Source: an uncultured Eubacterium sp.
GTDB taxonomy: Bacteria; Bacillota; Clostridia; Oscillospirales; Acutalibacteraceae
Length of the DNA stretch: 52,825 nucleotides
Direction of reading: 5' to 3'
Assembly (NCBI GenBank): GCA_934512155.1
Contig: CAKSWS010000008.1
Location: 1-52,825, forward strand
Shown here: in pieces, positions 33,228 to 41,441 of the stretch
Position numbering within the stretch: the stretch's first letter is position 1
Layout: every line of letters begins with the position of its first letter
Program-made: the position numbers and the translations under genes
Notes under the pieces: model-generated
Seen by the model: the letters and a program-made list of their open reading frames with translations, nothing else
The model's database searches: none
What the model was told of the DNA's origin: nothing

Positions 33228-36056
33228 TTATTTACCTTTTGCCGCACGTTTGATTTTAATTTGCCTTTTAAGCATGTAAGGCAATATTGCTTTCATTTTA
33301 TCATCTGAATTTACCATTGTACTGCATTCAGGATTGTCTCGATGAAGCTTAATAGCGTCAAACTCACACTTGGTTGTACAAATACCGCAACCTATACATT
33401 TGTTTTCATCAACAACAGATGCACCGCAGCCAAGGCAACGTGCTGTTTCAATTTTAACCTGTTCTTCCGTTAACGGCATGTGGGCATCTCTAAACGACTT
33501 TTTACGGTCTATGTTTTCATCTGTATCCGGAATTTGACGGGAAGAATTATCATAACTTTCAATTTTTATATCATTTTTATTAAGTTCAATAAAATCACGC
33601 CTGTTTCTGCCGATTGTAAGACTGGCATTATAATGAACAAAACGGTGAATTGATTCGGCACCCTCTTTACCTGCCGCAATGGCATCAATAGCAAACTTAG
33701 GACCTGTGTAAACATCACCGCCCACAAAAATATCTTCCTGTGATGTTTGATATGTTAAACTGTCTGCAACAGGACCGTTACCTCTGCCAAGCTCAACATT
33801 TTCATTTTTAAGCATATCACCCCAAACAATACTTTGACCGATTGAAAGATAAACATCATCACATTCAAGAGTTACAATATCATTTTCATCATATTGAGGA
33901 TTAAATCTGCCGTCTGCATCTTTAACGCTTATGCATTTTTTAAGAACAATGCCCGTAACCTTTCCGTTTTCTGTTAAGATTTCTTTAGGGCCCCAACCGT
34001 TATTGATTGTAATGCCCTCATCCTCAGTTTCAAATATTTCTTCATTTGATGCCGGCATTTCTTCTCTGCTTTCAAGACAATACATACCGATTACATCTGC
34101 ATTACAACGCTTTGCGGAACGTGCAACGTCCACCGCAACGTTACCGCCGCCGATAACAACAGCCTTTCTGCCGGCAAAATCCAAATCATGATTTTCGGAA
34201 ATTTTATGAAGAATTTCAACAGCACTCATAACGCCGTCTGCATCTTCACCTGCAATGCCTGCTTTTCTGCTTCCTTGGCAACCGATTGCAATGTAGAAGG
34301 CTTCATAACCCTGAGCACGCAATTCATCAAGAGTAATGTCTTTGCCAACTTCAACACCGCATTTAATTTCAACACCTAATTGGCGAATAACATCTACCTC
34401 TGCATCAACAACGTCTTTTTCTAATTTATAAGACGGAATTCCGTATGTAAGCATGCCGCCCGGTTTTTCATTTTTCTCAAACACAGTAGGTCTGTAACCT
34501 GTTGTTGCAAGATAATATGCACACGATAAGCCTGCCGGACCGCCGCCGATTATAGCAATTTTATTATTAAATTCGCCACGATTTGACGGAATAACCTTTT
34601 TAGGAACAAATCTTGTTTCCGCATCCAAATCCTGTTGTGCAATGAATCGTTTAACCTCATCAATAGCTACAGCTTGGTCAATAGTACCTCTTGTACAAGC
34701 GTCTTCACAACGTCTGTTACAAACTCTGCCGCAAACAGCAGGGAACGGATTTTCTTTCTTAATTAACGCAAGAGCATCTGTATATCTGCCCTGAGCAGCC
34801 ATTTTTAAATATCCCTGAACAGCAATATGTGCCGGGCAGGCTGTTTTACAAGGAGCCGTACCTGTATCATAACAGTTAATTCTGTTTTTATCACGATAAT
34901 CGGGACTCCATTTTTCTTTGCCCCATTTAACTGCATCGGGTAATTCCTGCTTTGGATATTCAACCTTTGAACCGTCTTTTTTACAAAGTTTTTGACCGAG
35001 TTTTACAGCACCGGCAGGGCAATATTCAACACATCTGCCGCAAGCAACGCAATCCTTTGCTTCTACCCTTGCAACATAAGCGGAACGGCTCATATTAGGT
35101 GTGTTGAAAAGCTGAGATGTACGAAGTGCATTACAAACTTTTACCTGACAGTTACAAATAGCAAAAATTTTATTTTCGCCGTCAATGTTTGTAATTTGAT
35201 GAACAAAGCCGTTATCTTCTGCACGCTGAAGAATTTCCATAACCTTTTCACGTGTTATGTAATGACCCTTGTTTGTTTCAACAAGATAATCTGCCATATC
35301 GCCTACGCCGATACACCAATCCTCAGGGTCATCTGCACAACCCTCGCCCAGTGCGGCACGTGAATAACGACAAGAACAAGGACCTGCGGCATATTTACCG
35401 TCATATTTATCAAGCCAGTGTGAAATATGCTCAATAGGAACAGATTGATTTTCTGTTTCAATAGCTTTTTCAACAGGAATAACGTGCATGCCTATTCCTG
35501 CGCCTCCGGGAGGCACCATAGGAGTAATAGCTTCAAGAGGAAGCTGCGTCATTCTTTCAAAAAATCCGGCAACCTCGGGATGTTCGCAAATTTGCTCCCA
35601 TTTCATATTAAAGAACTCTGCACTGCCCGGTACAAACATAGGCAACACATATTGTTTTTCACGCCGTGGATTTTCCCAGTTATATTCAATAAGTCCAACC
35701 TGCGCCATTTCGCCCAGGATTTTCTCAAGATACGATTCACTTTTGCCTGTTGCTTTAACGATTTCAGGCATTGTCATACCCTTATGAACTTTCATTTGAA
35801 GTGCAACCTCTGCCATTTCATCTGTAACCATTGCCGCAAGTCCCCAGTATTCGGGGTCATTAACGGTTAATGTTTTGCCAACCTTTGGCATCCACGGCAT
35901 TTTATAAAGAACTCTATCGGTAATTTTTTTACCCAATTTTAAAATAAGTTCCCTTGGCTGTTCAGTGCTGTGATTTTCATAATAATGCATTACACGTTCG
36001 GCACTGACATAAGTTCTGCCCTTGGGCTTCATTGTATCGAACTTTGTTTCACTCAC
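33228..36056 (-). CDS. 942-residue Fe-S/flavin oxidoreductase (GltD-like)
   Basis: Domains: helical/winged-helix-like region (about 70-135, VHKGMTMPEIVKATGKSESYLEKILGEM); Cys-rich segment CSCRYSR..C..C (227-248) and CNCQVKVC (301-308); ferredoxin site CVACGRCVEYCP (336-347); a GltD-type Fe-S domain (C403, C407, C442, C446, C450, C454); FAD Rossmann GGGPAG (504-509); NAD(P) Rossmann GGGNVA (637-642); and two C-terminal clusters, CLGCGA (874) and CIGCGICTTKC (887-897). It should move electrons between NAD(P)H, FAD and ferredoxin-like clusters. It lies between hypB (12 bases) and hypA (3 bases). The partner is unknown; no glutamate-synthase large subunit is nearby. Confidence 0.85.
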   Translation of the reverse strand: MSETKFDTMKPKGRTYVSAERVMHYYENHSTEQPRELILKLGKKITDRVLYKMPWMPKVGKTLTVNDPEYWGLAAMVTDEMAEVALQMKVHKGMTMPEIVKATGKSESYLEKILGEMAQVGLIEYNWENPRREKQYVLPMFVPGSAEFFNMKWEQICEHPEVAGFFERMTQLPLEAITPMVPPGGAGIGMHVIPVEKAIETENQSVPIEHISHWLDKYDGKYAAGPCSCRYSRAALGEGCADDPEDWCIGVGDMADYLVETNKGHYITREKVMEILQRAEDNGFVHQITNIDGENKIFAICNCQVKVCNALRTSQLFNTPNMSRSAYVARVEAKDCVACGRCVEYCPAGAVKLGQKLCKKDGSKVEYPKQELPDAVKWGKEKWSPDYRDKNRINCYDTGTAPCKTACPAHIAVQGYLKMAAQGRYTDALALIKKENPFPAVCGRVCNRRCEDACTRGTIDQAVAIDEVKRFIAQQDLDAETRFVPKKVIPSNRGEFNNKIAIIGGGPAGLSCAYYLATTGYRPTVFEKNEKPGGMLTYGIPSYKLEKDVVDAEVDVIRQLGVEIKCGVEVGKDITLDELRAQGYEAFYIAIGCQGSRKAGIAGEDADGVMSAVEILHKISENHDLDFAGRKAVVIGGGNVAVDVARSAKRCNADVIGMYCLESREEMPASNEEIFETEDEGITINNGWGPKEILTENGKVTGIVLKKCISVKDADGRFNPQYDENDIVTLECDDVYLSIGQSIVWGDMLKNENVELGRGNGPVADSLTYQTSQEDIFVGGDVYTGPKFAIDAIAAGKEGAESIHRFVHYNASLTIGRNRRDFIELNKNDIKIESYDNSSRQIPDTDENIDRKKSFRDAHMPLTEEQVKIETARCLGCGASVVDENKCIGCGICTTKCEFDAIKLHRDNPECSTMVNSDDKMKAILPYMLKRQIKIKRAAKGK

Positions 36057-36068
36057 GCTTTCTCCCCC

Positions 36069-36740
36069 TTACTTTTTAATCCAATTTTCAACTTCATCAT
36101 AAAGCCAATCAGCCCATTCATTTATTCCCTCACCTGTTTTAGCACAAATAGGAATAACCTTTGCCTTCGGATTTCTTTGATGAACGTATTCAGTACACTT
36201 TTCTACATCAAAATCAAAATACTCAAGAACATCAATTTTATTAATTAAAACAACATCGCAAATAGAAAACATAAGCGGATATTTTAATGGCTTGTCGTCT
36301 CCTTCGGGAACAGACAATATCATAGCATTTTTAACAGCACCGGTATCAAATTCGGCTGGGCAAACAAGATTACCCACATTTTCAAGAATTGCAAGTTCCA
36401 CATCGCCTGTATTAAGCCCTTCAAGACCCTGCCTTGTCATTTCGGCATCCAAATGACACATTCCGCCTGTGTGAAGTTGAATTGATTTAACGCCGGTAGT
36501 TGCAATTTTTTTTGCGTCAACATCACTGTCAATATCAGCTTCCATAACACCTATTTTGAGTTTATCTTTAAGAGCGTTAATAGTTGCCATTAAAGTTGTG
36601 GTTTTTCCCGAACCGGGAGAAGACATTAAATTAAGAAGAAAAACACCTTTTTCTTTAAGACTTTTTCTAAGTTTCGCCGCTTGGTCATCATTGTTTTTAA
36701 AAACACTTTGCTTTATTTCCAAAATCTTAACTTCATCCAT
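36069..36740 (-). CDS. hypB: Hydrogenase maturation GTPase HypB
   Basis: 223 residues. G1 loop SSPGSGKTTT, the metal-binding loop 'LHTGGMCHLDAEM' with Cys and His, 'ILENVGNLVCPAEFDTG' and 'VLINKIDVLEYF' identify HypB, the GTPase that loads nickel with HypA. It lacks the extra N-terminal His-rich or CxxCGC nickel site. AAAGGTG sits before the ATG at 36740, preferred over a GTG three codons upstream. First gene of the operon, driven by the promoter at 36783-36811 and next to a Rex-like operator. Confidence 0.93.
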   Translation of the reverse strand: MDEVKILEIKQSVFKNNDDQAAKLRKSLKEKGVFLLNLMSSPGSGKTTTLMATINALKDKLKIGVMEADIDSDVDAKKIATTGVKSIQLHTGGMCHLDAEMTRQGLEGLNTGDVELAILENVGNLVCPAEFDTGAVKNAMILSVPEGDDKPLKYPLMFSICDVVLINKIDVLEYFDFDVEKCTEYVHQRNPKAKVIPICAKTGEGINEWADWLYDEVENWIKK

Positions 36741-36782
36741 ACAATTCACCTTTTATTTACAATTTATTAATATTTCAAAGGC

Positions 36783-36811
36783 ATTTTACAATCTAAAAAA
36801 ATTTAAGTCAA
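36783..36811 (-). promoter_or_regulatory. hypB operon promoter
   Basis: On the minus strand TTGACT (36811-36806), 17 bases, TAAAAT (36788-36783), about 43 bases before the hypB ATG. Confidence 0.75.
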
Positions 36812-36828
36812 TAGATGTAAGAATATCT

Positions 36829-36842
36829 TAACAATTTTGTTA
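36829..36842. promoter_or_regulatory. Perfect palindrome TAACAATTTTGTTA
   Basis: A 14-base perfect inverted repeat between the divergent hypB and membrane-pair promoters. With the preceding T it contains TTAACAA, the Rex half-site sequence, but the half-sites point outward compared with the Rex consensus. It may be a secondary contact of the same regulator. Confidence 0.45.
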
Positions 36843-36845
36843 GAT

Positions 36846-36863
36846 TTGTTAAAATATGAACAA
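36846..36863. promoter_or_regulatory. Rex-type redox operator candidate
   Basis: TTGTTAAAATATGAACAA matches the clostridial Rex consensus TTGTTAA-N4-TTAACAA at 13 of 14 defined bases. It lies just upstream of the hypB -35 and about 43 bases upstream of the opposite -35, so an NADH-sensing repressor could control both divergent units. Confidence 0.6.
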
Positions 36864-36905
36864 TAAATTTGTGCGTTTCAACAATAAAATTACATTCATT
36901 TTCCA

Positions 36906-36934
36906 TTGACAAAAGTATGTTAAAAAGCTATTAT
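36906..36934 (+). promoter_or_regulatory. Promoter of small membrane-protein pair
   Basis: TTGACA, 17 bases, TATTAT, with AAAAGGAGG eight bases before the ATG at 36993. Confidence 0.85.
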
Positions 36935-36992
36935 ATAGCCGTAAAGCAACAATTAGTTTACATATTATTCAATATGTAAAAGGAGGTAAATT

Positions 36993-37403
36993 ATGGCTTG
37001 TTTTGCGGTTCCTGTTGCAGAAGCAATTATAGCAACGGCAGTAACACAAATTATTAAAAAGAAAGAAAGTGCACCTGAATTTCTTGAATACAAAACACCT
37101 AAGGGTGCTGTAGAAAAGGTAGAAAAAATTTCTCTTTCAAGAAAAATTTCTTGGCTTAGAAATTTACTTTGGGGCGGTTCGATTTTACTTGCATTTGAAC
37201 ATTTATGGCATGGTGAAATTATGCTTAAATTTCCGTTTTTGACTGCAGCCTCAACACCTGAAGACACAGCGGTTATGCTGCACGAAATGGCAACTGTGGG
37301 TATTTCTATGGCATTATTAACAACGGCTGTTTGGTGTGCTGTGCTTGCAGTTGTTAAAATTAAAGAAACAAAAATAATAAAAGCTGCAAAGGTAAAAGAA
37401 TAA
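36993..37403 (+). CDS. Small membrane protein, divergent from hypB
   Basis: 136 residues, family not recognised. An N-terminal hydrophobic stretch (FAVPVAEAIIATAVTQII) is followed by a Lys/Glu-rich segment, then two membrane spans (LLWGGSILLAFEHLWHG, about 67-85; VGISMALLTTAVWCAVLAVV, about 104-123). His residues in 'AFEHLWHGE' and 'VMLHEMATVG' fall near the membrane faces and could be metal or haem ligands; that is speculation. The stop codon overlaps the next start (TAATG), so both are translated together. Confidence 0.7.
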   Translation: MACFAVPVAEAIIATAVTQIIKKKESAPEFLEYKTPKGAVEKVEKISLSRKISWLRNLLWGGSILLAFEHLWHGEIMLKFPFLTAASTPEDTAVMLHEMATVGISMALLTTAVWCAVLAVVKIKETKIIKAAKVKE

Positions 37404-37717
37404 TGACATTGTTAATATCGGCATTTGCTGCAATTATCAGCACCGTTTTGTGGTATTTTATTCCAAAACGTAAAGAACTTATGCTTTCCGTTCCCTGTTG
37501 TTTATTTTGGGGTGCAACAATAATGTGGTTTGTAGACGCAATATTTGAATATGCCGAATTAGGTGCCGAATATTTCACCCCGGCTGTTTCGGATATGATT
37601 AACGACGCATTTTTAGGATTTTCCGTTGTTGCATTGGGTGCAATAATTTGGGTTGTAATATTGCTTATTAAAGACCCAATGAGTGTTGTTAAAAATTCCC
37701 TTTTTAAGAAAAAATAA
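37403..37717 (+). CDS. Small three-span membrane protein
   Basis: 104 residues, family not recognised. Three hydrophobic segments: LISAFAAIISTVLWYFI (4-20), LSVPCCLFWGATIMWFVDAIFEYAEL (28-53, containing acidic residues) and FLGFSVVALGAIIWVVILLI (about 69-88). Overlaps the preceding gene by one base. Sharing the Rex-like operator region with the hypB operon suggests this pair belongs to the same redox/nickel-linked system. Confidence 0.68.
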   Translation: MTLLISAFAAIISTVLWYFIPKRKELMLSVPCCLFWGATIMWFVDAIFEYAELGAEYFTPAVSDMINDAFLGFSVVALGAIIWVVILLIKDPMSVVKNSLFKKK

Positions 37718-37719
37718 TA

Positions 37720-37748
37720 TTGACACTTTAGTAACAGATTGTTATAAT
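37720..37748 (+). promoter_or_regulatory. Promoter of second MATE gene
   Basis: TTGACA, 17 bases, TATAAT: a near-perfect consensus promoter, beginning three bases after the previous stop. Confidence 0.9.
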
Positions 37749-37757
37749 ACTGCCAAA

Positions 37758-37842
37758 CCGTTTTTACGGAGTGGATTTTTCTAAAACTTAAAGTTTTATT
37801 TTCGCCACACAGCAAAGTGCAAACTTTGCCGTGTGGTTTTTT
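37758..37842 (+). promoter_or_regulatory. Attenuator-like structured leader upstream of MATE gene
   Basis: Within the leader: hairpin CCGT-TTTT-ACGG (37758-37769); an arm GTGG (37771-37774) able to pair with CCAC (37805-37808), enclosing AAAAC-TTAAA-GTTTT; and a terminator CCACAC-a-GCAAAGT ... ACTTTGC-c-GTGTGG (37805-37836) followed by TTTTTT. The CCAC segment is shared by both pairings, so the first fold would block the terminator. I cannot match it to a riboswitch class I know. Confidence 0.6.
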
Positions 37843-37854
37843 CTTTAAAATGAG

Positions 37855-39207
37855 GTGATTTTTACGGAACAAACATATATGAAAGAGAAGCCGGTTTTGC
37901 CCCTTGTTTTATCAATGGCATTACCAATGACAATTTCTATGCTTGTAAATGCACTTTACAATATTGTAGACAGTTATTTTGTTGCCAAAATAAGTGAGGA
38001 CGCCATGACTGCACTTTCTCTTGTTTTTCCTGTACAAAACATTGTAAATGCCGTTTCGGTTGGTTTTGGAATAGGAATTAACGCCGTTATTGCATACCAT
38101 TTGGGTGCTCAAAACAAACAATCGGCAAACAAAGCGGCGTCTTGCGGCTTTTTGTTTAATATTTTTCACGGAATTATATTAACGGCAGTTTTAATTTTAA
38201 CGTTGCCGAAATTTTTAAGCCTTTTTACAGGTAATGAATCAGTTGCTCAAAACGGAATTACATACGGCAACATCGTACTTTCCTTTTCAATAGTGTATTG
38301 CACATCCATAAGTTTCGAAAAAATATTTCAAGCCGTAGGTGAAATGAAAGTTTCAATGATTTGCATGATTATAGGCTGTGTTACAAATATTATTTTAGAC
38401 CCTGTTTTAATTTTCGGATTAGGACCGTTTCCGAAAATGGAAATAAAAGGTGCCGCCATTGCCACAATTATCGGACAAGGAGCAACACTTGTAGGATATT
38501 TGGCGTTTTACGCAGTTAAAAAAATACCTGTAAAAATTAAATTTGCAGATATGAAACCGGACAGGCAAATTACAAAACGTTTGTATTCAATAGGTATTCC
38601 GGCAACACTTAATATGGCACTGCCGTCTGTTCAAATTTCTGCATTAAACGGAATTTTAGCTGCATTTTCTCAAAGCTATGTACTTGTTTTAGGAGCATAT
38701 TACAAATTACAAACATTTTTATACTTAACGGCAAACGGCGTTGTGCAGGGAATGCGTCCTGTAATCGGCTATAATTACGGTGCAGGCGAAACAAAAAGAG
38801 TTAAAAAAATTTTTGAAACGGCACTGGGAATAATTGCCGTGGTTATGACAATAGGCACTGTGCTTTGCTTGGCAATTCCGCAAAACTTAATAGGCTTGTT
38901 TTCAACCAATCCCGACACAATAGAAATAGGCAAAACGGCGCTGCGAATAATCAGTATAGGCTTTATTGTTTCATCTGTGAGCGTAACTGTTTCAGGAGCT
39001 TTGGAGGGACTTGGAAAAGGCACTGAATCCCTTATAATTTCCATATTAAGATATATTGCCGTAATGCTTACAAGTGCATTTGTTTTAAGCAAAATATTCG
39101 GAGCAATCGGCGTTTGGCACGGCTTTTGGATTACGGAATTCATTGTTGCCGCAATTTCAATTTTAATTTATAAAAAAGCGGTTAATTTTAAAAAGAAATC
39201 AATCTAA
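37855..39207 (+). CDS. MATE family efflux transporter with uncertain start
   Basis: About 440-450 residues. 'EKPVLPLVLSMALPMTISMLVNALYNIVDSYFVAKISEDAMTALSLVFPVQN' is the MATE helix-1/2 signature, and 'GIPATLNMALPSVQISALNGILAAFSQ' opens the second half. The start is ambiguous: GAGGTGA at 37852-37858 is ideally spaced for ACG at 37864 (or ATT at 37858), the frame's GTG at 37855 overlaps the ribosome site, and the first ATG (37879) is too far away. The conserved TEQTYMKEKP beginning argues for the ACG position. Only distantly similar to the other MATE protein in this window. Confidence 0.9.
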   Translation: MIFTEQTYMKEKPVLPLVLSMALPMTISMLVNALYNIVDSYFVAKISEDAMTALSLVFPVQNIVNAVSVGFGIGINAVIAYHLGAQNKQSANKAASCGFLFNIFHGIILTAVLILTLPKFLSLFTGNESVAQNGITYGNIVLSFSIVYCTSISFEKIFQAVGEMKVSMICMIIGCVTNIILDPVLIFGLGPFPKMEIKGAAIATIIGQGATLVGYLAFYAVKKIPVKIKFADMKPDRQITKRLYSIGIPATLNMALPSVQISALNGILAAFSQSYVLVLGAYYKLQTFLYLTANGVVQGMRPVIGYNYGAGETKRVKKIFETALGIIAVVMTIGTVLCLAIPQNLIGLFSTNPDTIEIGKTALRIISIGFIVSSVSVTVSGALEGLGKGTESLIISILRYIAVMLTSAFVLSKIFGAIGVWHGFWITEFIVAAISILIYKKAVNFKKKSI

Positions 39208-39214
39208 CATATAT

Positions 39215-39260
39215 AAAAACGGCACACACTGATAACAGTTCACAGTATGTGCCGTTTTTT
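39215..39260. terminator. Bidirectional terminator
   Basis: Stem AAAAACGGCACACACTG / CAGTATGTGCCGTTTTT (one mismatch) between convergent MATE and DUF5054 genes. Confidence 0.88.
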
Positions 39261-39261
39261 A

Positions 39262-41301
39262 TTATTCTGATATTACAAAATCAAAGCTTGCATTTTCGCT
39301 GTACCAAAGGGGAAAATTCGTACCCCAAACATTATCGTAAAGCACAAATGAAACTCCGTCTTTTTCAGGATTTTCATATTTATCGTCAAATTCCAATATT
39401 TTACCTTTACCAAGTGAAAAAAGAGGTGAATGAAGATTATAAACATTAACCGTTTTACCCTGTTTTTTAAATTGAACAGACTGAACGGCGTGCAATTTTT
39501 TCGACCCCATACCAACAACGTCAAAAGGATTAATTAAGTTGCCTAATTTCTTTAACATAATTTGATTTGTTTGCGGATAAAGATGCAAATAAATTGCTTC
39601 GGTTAACCTGTTTGCTTCTTTTTCAAACCAAGAAACATTAAACTTTAAATCATTTTTGCTTAATTTATATGTAATTTGAACTGTTTTCGGCGCTCCCAAT
39701 TCCACACACAGCCGCTGTTCACACTTTAATGTAACCACAATGCAACATCCTGTGTTAATGTCAAACTTTTCTGCTTTTTCAAATTTATAATAATAACTGC
39801 CGGTAGGATATTTTCCATCAACATATTTCAACAACGGTCTGCCGAAATCGCCGTAAAGCCAGCTTTTGTTTTCCTTATGATTTCTTGAATAATGAGAAAG
39901 CCAAAAATCATAATCAGCCTTAGCAAATGAGCGATACTCAATTATAGGATTTTCATTTGCCTCAATAAAAATAACGCCGTTTATACTAAGAAATTCTATA
40001 CCGCCGTATTCATTTATTTTAAGCTGACAGTTGCCGCAAATAATAGGCAGTTTTATATTAAAACTTTCATCGGATTCAATGGGATGACCCGGAATAAGCC
40101 TTCCTAATGCCTGTATTGCCTTTTCCTTATGATTTTGACTTAAAGCATTTACCGCCTTTTCAATATATAGTCTTTGCTCTGCCCAACTGCTTTGTGCAAT
40201 TTTGTAAGAGCCCCGCTTGTATTCACCCGTATGCCGTGCAACAACAGTATAAATATTTTGAGGAAAATCCCTGAACGGATGATGAATTTTAACAACATCC
40301 TTTTCCATTGCTTTTTGAAAATCATGTTTTAAATAATGCTCATAATCGGCAAAGTACTTTTTCATATCCATGCCGCAGGTATGTTCGGCAATACAAAGAA
40401 GCGCATCACAGAATTCATTATATTCTTTACTGCCTTTTACCATTGAATTTTCAGCAAGCCAACGTTTTTTTAATGACATAAGTTCTCTTAAAGCGGCAGA
40501 TTTATAAGGGTCGGACGCACTGCCGTGAATCCACGTATCCCCTATTTCAGAAGTTACTACAGGCAATTTATCTCGCTTTTCCCATAACAGCTGTGCAATT
40601 TCATCCATAGTACCTGCCTGCACTTCATAGCCGGGAAATTCATTGGCAATTTTATTTAACTTTTCTGTTATTTTTTCAGGCGACGGTGTACCTCGATTAT
40701 CAAGTGTATGGTCAAAATAAAGAACCTCCTCAATCAAATTGCAAGAAAAAGCGCCGCCGTAATCGCCGGAATAAATAACAACAACCTCACAGCCGTTATA
40801 TCGCCACAAAAAGCATGGCGGAACATCTGCAAGGGCAGAAGAGCCGTTAACTCCTATATGCAAAAGCTTAATACCGTGGCGTTGCAAATAAGGAATAAGC
40901 GCTTTTGTATGCCCCGGAACGTCCGTCATTTTTGCCGCTATTGTTTTTTTACCCCTAATTTTATCAATATCATCAACAATAGAAACGGCATATTCTGTCA
41001 AGTCTTCATCAAGAAGTTCGGTATGAGTTGTAAAGGGCAAAGCATGTGGAACTATATTTCCATGTTTAAGAGCATTAACAAGTTTTTCTTTATTTTCGGG
41101 GGTTGAATTTTTAAGCGCCTCTTTAATAATCCACGAGCCTGTTGTCCAAATAAATTTTTTATTGCTTTCGGTGTTCATTTCATTTGCAAGAGAAACTGCA
41201 CCGGGTATATATTCGTTTAAATATTTATCATAAACATTTTTTGCATAATCTGTAAATCCTAAATCTAAATGTGTTTTGGAAACCACAATAACTTTTTTCA
41301 T
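39262..41301 (-). CDS. DUF5054 / GH38-like protein
   Basis: 679 residues, no signal peptide. The N-terminus 'KKVIVVSKTHLDLGFTDYAKNVYDKYLNEYIPGA' with H-x-D-x-G and 'FIWTTGSWII' mirrors the GH38/GH57-type (beta/alpha)7 catalytic barrel, where that His-x-Asp binds zinc. 'KMTDVPGHTKALIPYLQRHGIKLLHIGVNGSS' continues the barrel and 'SEIGDTWIHGSASDPYK' is a further conserved block. The rest is beta-rich. I place it in the DUF5054 group, presumed alpha-mannosidase-like; substrate unproven. Solitary gene. Confidence 0.75.
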   Translation of the reverse strand: MKKVIVVSKTHLDLGFTDYAKNVYDKYLNEYIPGAVSLANEMNTESNKKFIWTTGSWIIKEALKNSTPENKEKLVNALKHGNIVPHALPFTTHTELLDEDLTEYAVSIVDDIDKIRGKKTIAAKMTDVPGHTKALIPYLQRHGIKLLHIGVNGSSALADVPPCFLWRYNGCEVVVIYSGDYGGAFSCNLIEEVLYFDHTLDNRGTPSPEKITEKLNKIANEFPGYEVQAGTMDEIAQLLWEKRDKLPVVTSEIGDTWIHGSASDPYKSAALRELMSLKKRWLAENSMVKGSKEYNEFCDALLCIAEHTCGMDMKKYFADYEHYLKHDFQKAMEKDVVKIHHPFRDFPQNIYTVVARHTGEYKRGSYKIAQSSWAEQRLYIEKAVNALSQNHKEKAIQALGRLIPGHPIESDESFNIKLPIICGNCQLKINEYGGIEFLSINGVIFIEANENPIIEYRSFAKADYDFWLSHYSRNHKENKSWLYGDFGRPLLKYVDGKYPTGSYYYKFEKAEKFDINTGCCIVVTLKCEQRLCVELGAPKTVQITYKLSKNDLKFNVSWFEKEANRLTEAIYLHLYPQTNQIMLKKLGNLINPFDVVGMGSKKLHAVQSVQFKKQGKTVNVYNLHSPLFSLGKGKILEFDDKYENPEKDGVSFVLYDNVWGTNFPLWYSENASFDFVISE

Positions 41302-41384
41302 ACAAATTCCTCCAAAACAATTTTAGCATATAAAAATATAAAAAAACATTTAAAATATAACACAGATTTTTAAAATAATGCATA

Positions 41385-41422
41385 TAAAAACACCTGCAAG
41401 GCATTCAATACCGTTGCAGGTG
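41385..41422 (-). terminator. Terminator after rubrerythrin gene
   Basis: On the minus strand CACCTGCAA / TTGCAGGTG around a 14-base loop, followed by TTTTTAT. Confidence 0.85.
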
Positions 41423-41441
41423 CAAAATTTTATATTTTTAA

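Noticed and set aside
33228..36056. Glutamate synthase small subunit (gltD)
   Set aside because: The central domain is GltD-like, but the protein is twice the size with extra N- and C-terminal clusters, and no gltB is nearby.
31761..36749. A [NiFe] hydrogenase operon
   Set aside because: Only hypA and hypB are present. The large flavoprotein is GltD-like, with no Ni-binding CxxC pairs of a hydrogenase large subunit.
37749..37862. Leader as a guanidine (ykkC), preQ1, purine, fluoride or THF riboswitch
   Set aside because: None of the conserved core sequences of those classes could be found; only the hairpin logic is supported.
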